NCBI RefSeq assembly: GCF_964340395.1
Contig: NC_135564.1
Coordinates: forward strand, 3,449,861 to 3,513,860
From: Glandiceps talaboti
Lineage: Eukaryota; Hemichordata; Enteropneusta; Spengelidae
Reading direction: 5' to 3'
DNA: 64,000 nucleotides
Positions 1 to 11,556 of the stretch are shown piece by piece. Numbering within the stretch: the stretch's first letter is position 1; each line of letters opens with the position of its first letter. Both the position numbers and the translations under genes were made by a program. Below the pieces are notes generated by a model. The model was not told the DNA's origin. It did not search any database and was given only the letters and a program-made list of their open reading frames with translations.

Positions 1-369
1 TTAGATTAATTCAAATTCATAAATGGACGCAACGAAGAAAATTAAGTCAAAAATGTAACTCCCCATCATCTTGAGTGTTAATTTAGAGCTCATAGCTCAT
101 ATCTTTCAACGAACCATGCTAGTACATGCACCTTGAAGCAATTCGTATCATAGTACTTCTTAGTTTTAACCTTTACAGATTAATTTGACACTAATACTAT
201 ACCCTAGCTAATAGGATAATTTGTGCCAGGCATTTTCACAACAATTTATACTTGCATCCTGAAATGAATTTTATTGTTAGCAGTTTAATACTGTATAAAA
301 ACATTTCACTCATCTATCAATTTATACCCAGTAATCTACAGTTAATATTCTTCTTTTTATGCTTTCTAG

Positions 370-505
370 ATAATTATGGAAGGGACTATGATATATGATG
401 CCATCTTGCTTTATGCTGCAGCGCTGAATGATAGTCTTTCGGATGGAGTTTCGGATAATGACGGATGGAACATTAGTAAAAGACTTTTCGATAGGAAATT
501 CCAAG
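370..505 (+). CDS. Gene 1 exon a: C-terminal end of the ANF-receptor ligand-binding domain
   Basis: Begins after a pyrimidine-rich acceptor ending at 369 and ends at a gtaaaa donor, leaving phase 1. Encodes residues 1-45, with the family motif [13 protein letters not shown] and, further on, [10 protein letters not shown], matching the FYDGILLYAEVLNE...DG..I segment of natriuretic peptide receptors. NIS is a possible N-glycosylation site. Reading starts in frame at 370. The ATG at 376 is internal, not a start. Confidence 0.9.
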
Positions 506-3500
506 GTAAAACGAGAAATAAATTGGTAATCTATTCTAAGGTATCACAGTCGAAGTAACATATTAGGTTGCAGTTTCCCAATTAAAGACTTCAATTTTTG
601 CTGTCTGTTCGACTCTCTGCTTAATAGTTCGAAAATGTATTTAGTTGTGATGAGCAGATACTTCTTTTGACATCACTGTTATATAACTAGCCAAGATATA
701 AATAGGATTGTTCTCAAGAGGAAAGACAGCATGTAAGTATATGTTATTTACCAAATACCATAATTATATATCTTTCTGCGAGAGGTCATTCTTTGATAAT
801 AACAGCAAACCAGACGCGAGCCATTATACTGGAAAAAATGACAGAGTTGTGGAACAGTCTTTGGCAAATGACACGTTTATACGCCACATGCGACTACGAA
901 TTCGTCATTAAATATCCCGACATAATATCACTTCCATGTTATATACTGTCGAGCCTAGCATCATACATATCTAATGACTATAATGTAGTTGTTTTTAACG
1001 GCCATCGTCGGTTGTCTTCGTACATTTTTCATTTGAGGTTGAATTTCTGACTAGTTCCTTCTGACACAAAATACACGTTCTAAAAAGTTGTGACAATGTT
1101 AAAAACAATATCTTGTACGGTTTACATTGAATAAGGCAGTCGAAATGCCGTATTTCTGAATATGTTTACGTGGGGGATTTGATGACCACTTGATATAATA
1201 AGCAAATAAATGCGACAATTGGAGAAAAATAACTCGGCATATCTGCACGACTCTCGACCAATCAGATTGCGAGATTGGTGACGCATAAGGGAGTTCAAAC
1301 ATGTGAGTTTGTCTTTTGTCGTCTCAAAATATGTATTGAGGTAAAGCATAGCTGAATGTCATTACAAAGATTTATCTCAGTCACATAATAGTTTAGATTA
1401 TGAGACGCAGTTTGATTAACCACACCAAAACGTCTAATAGAATATTGACAACTAAGTGGCAAGGGATTAGAATTTCCATGTTCTCACACTCGTATCAAAA
1501 TAAGAGAAACCAATAGTAATTCGACATTGTTGTGAGCTCCGTCATCGTAACCCCCAATGCGTTCCAAATGAAATTGTTAATCCCTATGCAGAGTCATGAA
1601 ATCTCCAGAACGTCTCTGTAGGTGCTTCCAAGGAGACTTGTCACCTGACTGCATGCAGATGCAATGCAATGGAAACCTTATTGGAAATGAAATGAAATTG
1701 AGTCTATAAATCTTTGATAAACATAATATCTATTTCCCTTGTTTGATAATGTAAATATTATAAGGTTATTTATGGTTTAGCTAACAAGTCACAGTTTCAA
1801 GCTTTGCAAGTGCAGTGGAATACTCCTTAAGTTCACTGTTGTATCCTTTGTACTGTGCCCTAGTTTATAAAATAAGAATCTAATATAATTATTACTTTAA
1901 TTAGATTCAACATGATCTCCTTGTTGACCTTGTGTAATGTAGTAAACCAATTCCTGTGTTCACGCTTCATTCACTTGAAAATTATGATTAAAACATGTCG
2001 TATTTTTGTACCTTACAAGTCATTTTTGAAGCTTTCGGAAATATAGCAGACTATTTCTTTTGCTCACTGGTCACTCACTCGAAAATGATGGTTAAAAATT
2101 TTGTATTCTTTCTACTATACCTTGGTTTATGAAACAGGAATCGAACAGAATTATTATCTAAACAACCGAGTAGATTTAACATAACCTTTACACTAGAAAT
2201 TCTCCTAAATCGATAACGTCTATATTTCATATCTTTGAGAAGCCAATCCTGCCGTCAACATCTGCTGTAAGGTATTATCAAATTTCTAATACTAATGATT
2301 TGAGCTTTTTAATAGATCCGAATTTTGTCTTCTTAGTTTCTGATATGGTTTTTTACTTTACCAGATGGACAGGTGGACATCACATGTTCTTCTCGAGCTC
2401 TTATTTCTCACAAATTCTTGATAGAGAGACAGACAGTATCATTTCCCTAACTTTTTCTTAAATTTCTTAATATCTACTTGTGCTTCAATATTCAACACAA
2501 TTATATCATGCATATTTCCAACATTCCTACTTTATGGAAACCACAGCTGATATATTTAAATATTGACACAAATGTTTAATAGCTCGTTCTATTTTTCAAT
2601 ATTCTCTCCTATGTATATCAATATTTTTGTTCCATTTTAAATGTATAGTCTTTTAGTGGTTACCTCAGAAAAACTGGAAACGTGTTGCGTAAGTGACAGG
2701 TAAAATAAATGTAGCCTTACAACCCCTTTTAAGAAATAAAATCAATTATACAAAAGTTTCTGAAGGCGTTAAGAATCATCACAAACGTCAACCATCGAAT
2801 GATAATTGTCATTAATTTGTCAAGAACATTTCTATACATTTAAATTGTCCTCATTAGTTCCTTTTGGTCATAATATATAAAATATGATACCATTTATGAT
2901 GTACAATGAGAATATAGCTTAACCATTGAAGGCAATAAAGATGCGCTGGGTAACTAGAGACCGTCCAGATCATTGAGTTGGTACAAAGCATGCTTCATTG
3001 CACGTATACGGGCTAACGTAACTATATATATATAACACATACCTAGTGCAATCGTCCTCACGTATGCTTGTTGCTTAAACTAGACTAGTCAGCAATGCCC
3101 TTTGAATGAAGCCGATTGTGATTTCAGAGTTCAATATTTACCTTCTCCATTTCATTTGAAGTGTGTTAGCCCAGGTTAATTGTTGTTAAGGCAAACGTGT
3201 GAGACTGCAATGAACAGATGAACAGCAAATGTTGTTCGTTATATGGATCGTAACTGATCTTTATATTGATCTTGTTATAGGCATTACTGGTGAAGTTCAC
3301 ATTGACAAAAACGGCGACAGAGATGTAAACTATATGCTTAGAAACATACAGAATGGGTCTTATGTTAAGGTTGCAGAGTATTACTACAGGTAATTATTAG
3401 TACAAATACATTTAAATCATCTCTATAGTTAGAACAAGAATGCTTATATTGGGATTGGAAGTTACAAAACACGGGAGGTTATGCACACGTCGACATGGCG

Positions 3501-6500
3501 ATTTCATTACTGACACACAGAGTTAGCCAATGCTGCCTTCCTTGGACTGCTAGTGAAAAATCGAAATTTCCTTCTTCATGCCAGATGAGCAATGGAGTAC
3601 TTCAAATCATGGTAATTTGGAACGGACTATAAAACACAGTGTTGGATATCATAATAATGTAGTATCTATTGACTTGTATTTGTGAATTGGCCAAACACAT
3701 GGTTTCTGTATGTGTAAGTCTAAGGAGAGTTATATAACAGTGTCCTTCAACATATGACAGTAAAGTAACAATGTATTACTTTTCGCCATGGGTAACTCTG
3801 ATTAATGGATGTTAATATTTCTCGCGGTCAGGGGCACTGCTTTGAAATATCACCCAGATGCAATTTGTCTTTTTTACATTATTGGAACATCAGAACAAGC
3901 ATTAATTCTCTTTCTTGAACTTACTGAATCATCTTGTCTTTTGCAGTCGGAATACTTACGAAGACATAGGTCGCTCTATTATATGGCCATCCGGTCGTAC
4001 TACACCACCGAGAGATCGCCCAGCTTGCACCGGAGAAATCTGCTCGACAAGAAACTTCGGTGAGCATTCAGATTTAGAGGCTTAATATGTAGGTAGATTT
4101 TTATCTGTCACTCACAATATTAACGAAATAATGTCATTCGTATTTTTGGAATTGTTGTTACTTCTTTACAATGTGTTATTTAAAAAAAAACAAGATTATT
4201 GCAACTGTGATGAAATCAAACATCGCTATGTTTATTTATCAATTTCTGAGTTAGTTAAATCTTTTGTTATTTTATTTCTATTTGATGTAAATACATTTCG
4301 CTAAAGTCACTCTCTCCATACCGTGAAAAGAATGTGCTCTTATTTCACTTTTGAGCGAATTCAAAGAAATAAAAATGTGATTATGTTTCTTCGGATCTAT
4401 TCTACTCGGTTGATTCTTAGACAAGCGCACAATATTTATCTTCTTACATTGATTTCTTTGATAATGTCAACATACAATATTGTAATCCGTATGGCATATT
4501 GTAAGACTAAAACAGATGATCTTCTGAAGAGACGACATGAATTAAAAAAGTAAAATCCATTCGTCTTAAAGGGAATGGTGATATTTTGCTGATTTGAATA
4601 TATGAACTTGGTTTGCGCACTTTACCAAATATCGGTTATTATTTGTTATAATTCTTAAGTTGGTAAATTTTTACCACAAATGTTATATTAAAGTACTGAT
4701 CCTCATGTGTGGTGTTTTGTAAATATCAGAACAAATGAGTACGAAAAGTCCAAAAATAAATACAAATCTGAAAGTTTCAATACATTAGATCTAGCACTGC
4801 GACGAAATGAATGATCATACTAACAATTTATGCCACATTTAAGTTGTTTCCATGTAACAAGGATCCGACTATAACTTTCTTTTTGTCAGTTCTGTATGTC
4901 TATATTGCACTTTTTGCATAAGGGAGAGAAGGTTTCGGAGGGGGAGGCGTCAGTGTATAAAAAAGTATGCTACTAAATAAGACAGACCCTTTATAATAGT
5001 AATCTATAATGTTATTCGTTGCAACTGATTAAATGTAAGCTATGTTTTACTTGGAAGACGTTTTCTATCATATTGGCCAAAATGACATCAGACAATGACA
5101 GTATTGATTGTAAATAATGTCAACTAACCTAAGACACAAATACACTTATTACCCTACTGAAACGTGTTTTTAAGGTAATAATAATGTGAAAAACGCAAGT
5201 ATATTCAAAATTCCTATTTTTCAAGGAAACGATTTCTGAAAACGAATGCAAGTTCTGCAATATATATATATATGAATATAATGTGAGTGTGCCAACTTGT
5301 AGAAGTTGGAAAAGTTCACCTTATATTTTCAAAGTCGCACTTACATTTCTGTTGACAGATCAAGTCTCAGTTGTGGCTGTAGTGTGTTCCATTATCGGTT
5401 TAGGCATCATTGGCGTCATTGGTTATATCGTATACAGGTGAGTTATATCAGCTGTGAACCATACCTGTCGTGCATTTCCATAATATTACATGAAATAAAA
5501 GAGATTGAAGTGAGCAGTATACAACAGACAGCGCTACAGTTTAACAACATCATAATACTGGTGAAAAAGGCAAACATCATTGCAATATAATTGCTGCATG
5601 CCTTCTGATCATATAGACGACATACCACTATTTGGAACCTCACCCATTGCAATATCATGCTTATATTTTAAAAATACACAGTCACGTTTTATTTGTTTCT
5701 CTTTTTCTTTCATGTGACGCGTTAGCTACGTATCCACACGAAGTGTCTTTCCGAGACATTTGCGTTTTTCATGTTTTTGGTAAGGGGAAATCATCCACAG
5801 CAACAGCTGCTATTCTAAACCTAATTCAATAGATGTTTATTCACTCAATTCCTCTTCTAATTCTCGCATACTTACTATATATTTAGCATACCCCTTATAC
5901 TTAGTAATTGTCTTTGTTCAAGCTACCTTTGTTTTTATTCATTTCGAATTGACAATCTTTCAGCCGTTTGTCTGGCTTTGTTGTGCTTATATTTTACGTT
6001 ACTTTTCTTTCATCAAATAATATTTTCGAAGAAAAAGAGCTATATATTTCAAGAGCTATGATTCTTAGCATGCACTGACTTTGCAACTTGGGAATGTGCT
6101 TTTGTGGCTACGTTGTTGCGCGTTACGAATGTTTTTTTTGAATGTTAGGCTTTCTGTTAGATAAGTGTGCGATGGTAAAGAACGACCTTCTCTCGTCCGT
6201 GGTTAATTCAACAATTAATGAAATCTAATTTTAAAATGTTCAACCGATCAAACATCAATTGTACTGTTTAATATTAATCTACAGACCAAACGAATTCTGT
6301 CTCTAAATCAACATACTAAGGTAGTCTTCAGTAACTGCAAGGTGGGGAGGGTTAGGAGAATTAGAAGGTTTTTATATTGTATATAGTTGCATGAACAATA
6401 TCAATGCACTCGTATTCACAAAGTATGGGGATATTTTGTAATGATACAGTCGTGCACATACAATTAATTAGTCCCGTAATTTCCTTTCACAAAGGTGGCG

Positions 6501-9500
6501 GTACTCAATGTCATTTGTGGAAAGCGGAAGTAACGTATTAAATTTTTGATAAAATTCGAAGAAATTTAAGGAATCCATTGTTAAGTGTAAGAACAATTTA
6601 AACTTGATTACACATGAGAGCAGCTATTAGACCCTGATTTTGGAACATGTACATTACTGACGACGGGTGTTGTCTCTCATTACGACTCGCCTCATTATTG
6701 GACATGAATAATTCCACAAGTGCGAGTACACATATCTATCCATCTAACGTTGTTCTATCGATTTATACAGGAATCGTAAATACGAAGAAGAACTAATGAA
6801 TAAACTATGGAAGATCGATTACTATGATATATCATTCACATCCACGGGAAGTAAAAGTCACTTCGGAAGCAAATTAAGTCACACGAGTAAGGTAGGAGAA
6901 GTCAACTATTTTTAGGTTACGTTGAATCGTATATCGTTATTCGTTCGGCCTGACCGTGTTAAGTAAGTAAAGGATGAATGTCAAGATGCTATTACAGTAA
7001 GAAAGTTTCAACCGGTTGCTCACATTTAGTGAAAAAAAACTGTTGTTTATTGGTGTGTGTGTGTGTGTGTGTGTCCATGCGTTTGCGTTGGTTTCTGTTT
7101 GTACGCGTGTTGGTCTTTGTTTGAGTGCATGTGTGTTTGTTTGTTTGGTTATGCGTATAATTTTGTGTATTTGTCTCCGTGTACGTCCATAACAATATGA
7201 CCTTTTTACATAGATCTTTAAATGCATACGGTTTTACAAAATATTCTAATCGCTAGAAATTCAATACAGCAACTGTATGGTGCTTCTGAAACTATATAAT
7301 TATACTCATTTGAGATGCGAACACGACGAGGAAATCATGTCGTTTAGTTTTCACTTTCAGCCCTGATAGCCGTATAAAACGATTCGCCCTTGTTTTAAAA
7401 CGGCCGTCGAAATTTGTGACTAAAATAATTGTAAAAATAAGAAACCCTGTCCAGCAGCGATATACTGTTTGTGTTATGACAGGTGACTTGAAATCATCCA
7501 TTTATAAATGTGTGAGAATTTTTTAGATATCTTTTAGGGCCATTTAACTGACTTGATCCCATAGTATTTGTTCAAGTCTTTCAGCTGAAAACTTGTAAAT
7601 TATTCACCACCGTTACTTTACATTTTAACCACGATGGCAGATACTGTAGCCTTAAGGGGAAGATTAGAGTGATTGAATTATGAATAGCACTGATAACAGT
7701 TGTATTATGGCATTTCAATATCATTTCTTGGTATTGATAGAGACTTCTAGAATTTTCCAGATACTCTTCCACGGGGTGTTATAGTAAATACAAGCTACCA
7801 TCCATCCACTGCATTGTATTGATGTTGAGACTGTGGCCCTTGTGAATCTTATTTCTGTGCAAGACGTGAAGCATTTGAATTGCTCCAGTCAGTCATGGAT
7901 TATTAAAAGTTTAATTATCCGCTTCATATATGCTTTGATACCATACCCATTTCAACGTTACAATGCACACGTTCAATTAGATCATTCTGATATCGCTATA
8001 TAAAATCACCCCAAGACCGTGTGACGTCACAGGTTACAAATCTCCTACTAGAGCAAACGTATCTAAATCCGCCAAGTTGACAATCAGCCTAATGGCTTTA
8101 AAAAAGGCTTGTCATTGAACTCATTTGAATAGCAGAAGCATAATAACACTTGGTATGGAGGGGGGGGGGGGTAATTGTGTCAAGGCACTATTCCATACAA
8201 TTGCTTTGAAAAAAATGTAACACTAGCCTTGAAATGTCATTGGCTGAGATTAGCCTTGTATTTGCATCGCATGTGATCCTGTTTATTTCCGTTACAAATT
8301 TTATTTTATGTTTAACTCATATTTAACCCCATGAGTCTTAGCGTAGCTAGAGTAGGTCCCCTTAAGTCCAAAGCAAAACATTGTCATAGTATACCACTCG
8401 TTTCATAACAAAGGGACCGTTAACAAAGGCAGTTTTATGAAAGAGTGTTTTCTATAGATTGGAGAATGGAATGAACGCTTAATGCACAGACATGGCTTCA
8501 GGTTTCATTTTGCAATCCTTTATCTGTGTTTAAGTTTAATTCATTCGGACAGTTTAACTTGGTAAAATGTGCTAAGGGCACATATTTCAGATTTCAAATG
8601 ATATTCCAACGTCGATAACGTAAGAAAAATAATTTCAAGCTGATGATCACCAGGGTCTGTACGTGTAATGACCTGAGCCATATGTGCAATGGCATGCACC
8701 TTGTTGAGAAAAACAACACAAAGGGTAATTACTATTTTTTTTCCAGTTTATCGCGAAGTTCATATCTACAAACACCAATAGTCTAGACGCCGATAACAAA
8801 ATATCAAGACGTCTTTAACATGTTTGAATGCTTTCATAGCTGAGGAGTGGCTACAGACAAATGAAATACACATTTTAGGAAAGAAGTGAACACCACATCA
8901 AATATTTCACCATGAAAGAACCAATCACACTGACTCTGTAGATACAAATTAAGGGAATGCCTCATATGGTCCTATTATCTACTAGTACTAAGTTCATATT
9001 CTTCGTAGAATCTCTGGTGTGATCGATACTTTCATATACGTCATTCAGCCAAAACTTGTCTTTGTTGAACACCCATCGCCATGGCGTAATGTAATGTAAT
9101 GTAATGTAATGTAATGTAATGTAATGTAATGTAATGTAATGTAATGTAATGTAATGTAAACGTCTTAATCAAATACATCATGATAATGGTATCGGATGAT
9201 CACGTGTAGAACAAATCATGTAATTCTATAATGGGAGGAAGGGATTTTATATTGCCACTAACAGTATTTTCAAGTGAAACTTAGAACATTTTTACGTGAT
9301 ATTTCTGATCGAGACATTGGACAGATAAGTAGCAGGTTTGACATTTAGGTATGTGTATTGCCTCGATTTCATGTTCGGCTTTGGAAAAGAAATGGAAAAG
9401 ATACGGGAGCTCGAGGGGGAAAAGAAGATAACAGGGGATAAGAAGAGGGTAGAAATATATGGAAACAACGAGTCGAGTGAGGTCAGGAAAGAAAGGAAGG

Positions 9501-11460
9501 AAATGGGAAATAAAATTAGCAATGGAAAGGAAGGAGACAGGGTTCGGGGGAAGGAGGAAGAACAAATACTTCGAGAAAGGAATATAATAGACGAGAATTG
9601 TAAATAGGGATTGGGAGGAGCTACAGACGTTATAAAAGTTAGAACTGAATATGCGATCACAAAGAAAGACCCAACAGGAAATTTGTTTTGTTTTTTTATC
9701 CAAACCGAATATGTCTAAGATGTACTTATGCCACATTACTAAACATTTCTACCTATCTATCTCACGTTTTATGTCAACAGTTCAGTGGAGATACAGCTAT
9801 ACACAGCACTACAAACTCCAACGACGGAAATCAAATGTTCACAAGGGTCGGTCGTTACCAGGGCAACTTGGTTGCAATCAAGCAAGTTCGAAAACGGAGT
9901 GTACATGTAACACGCGATTTACTCATGGAATTCAAAGAAGTAAGGAAATGAATGTACAGGAGTACTACAGTGCACAGTTTACTGTCAATGTCTATATATT
10001 AGAGTGTTGTAGTGATTTCAAAAGGAAGAAGACACGTCATGACCACCGCTAGTTTGTAAATGTCGCGTCGGCCTTGTTTGAGAGGAAGAACAAGAACAAA
10101 TTAACTGAATTAAACAGCTAGTGGAAATCTGTTTTATGTGGTATAAATGGTGCACTCAATTTTGTGTTACAGTTCCTCTCATGCATTCAATTTTCTGGTG
10201 CAACTCCTCTATTGTTAGTTTTGGCTTTGTATAGTAACACTCCCTTCGTTTGTTTTTCTACTTCATTCTAATAGTTGCGGGATATGCGACATGGCAATAT
10301 CAACCAGTTTGTTGGTGCCTGCATCGACCCACCAGATATATGCATTGTCACACATTACTGTAGTAAGGGGAGTTTGCAGGTAAGCTATTCGTCAAAATTT
10401 ACAGTGACTGCACGGGATATAACTTGAATTGTGACACATTTTGGCTAAGGTTAGTGAAGCCTACTTTACCGTTAAGCTAGAATGTGCAACGTGGACAAAT
10501 GTTCCTGAAAATTAAAGTTATTCAATTCTAACTTTGTTACTGGTCCCTTTTTAAATAATAAACGAAATTTGGGGATTCACTGTCTTGTTTCCAAGGAAAA
10601 TGACAATTATTATTCCCATACAGTTAACGGAGTGGCCATATTGGATTCTAAAATGACTAGAAATGACACATTCTACGTTAACATGTCTTAAAATTGGAAT
10701 TGGGACATTTTTTTGGCAATGCTTTGTTAGGTAAAACAATTTACTCGTAATATCGTACACCTGAATTGTATTGAATCACCTGTGGGTGAACGTATTTGGG
10801 CTCCGCACAAAAACAGCGCCCACAACGGCGACCATGATATCATCCTGTTACTGCACTATTTACGGATAGCCGCATCACAGTCCCTTCACATCACAGTCCC
10901 TTGGACTGTGATAGTGGTACTGTGGCCGCAGTCATGGTGATGACAAGACGTACTACTGATTTATTTACGAATTATAGTTCACGTGGGAGCAAATCGTCAC
11001 AGACGCGAAATGTATAGTTCAAGTGACTTTCAAACTGTCTGCAAGACAAGAACTCACCCCTTTACATTGTACACTGTACGAGTGCAGTTGGTGTCCGTAA
11101 TCCATTGGTTAAATTGCGTTAGTGTAGGTTGTCAGTTTCTTGTTTTGAATCCAATACCGGACCACACTACGCACAGTGGCCTTTAAGCACAACAGCCACA
11201 AGTAGTATCAGCCAATTCCAGGCCTGGATGCGAAGCTCATGTTTGCTGGATTAAGGAATACTAGTATGTGTATCCGCTTAACGCTGATTAGGTACACAGA
11301 AACCTTAGCAGATGTTTAGCTGTCGACATGTAAATTAGCGACCTGTCATCACCAAAAGGTCCCTGACCTATGACTGTCATCACCATTGATCCGAAAGGTC
11401 ACTAGTACTGTAAACTTAAAAGTATATTCATTCAAAATCAAACTTTCGTGACGTATGTGA

Positions 11461-11556
<96 letters not shown>

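Larger units (their letters stand above)
6892..9780 (+). other. Intron (2.9 kb) with microsatellites and a possible alternative exon
   Basis: Phase-0 intron. It holds a (GT)n run at 7053-7074, a run of 12 G at 8160-8171, a perfect CRE octamer at 8022-8029, a pentanucleotide array at 9086-9155 and a purine-rich strand at about 9379-9600. A candidate alternative terminal exon lies at 8747-8818. Confidence 0.6.

Noticed and set aside
376-558. Start codon of gene 1 at 376
   Set aside because: The frame is open upstream to a splice acceptor at 369 and the homology begins inside the ligand-binding domain, so the ATG is internal.
9281-9736. 151-codon minus-strand frame rich in Phe, Leu, Ser and Pro
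   Set aside because: Explained by the purine-rich plus strand. No splice sites or family match, and it lies in a gene 1 intron.
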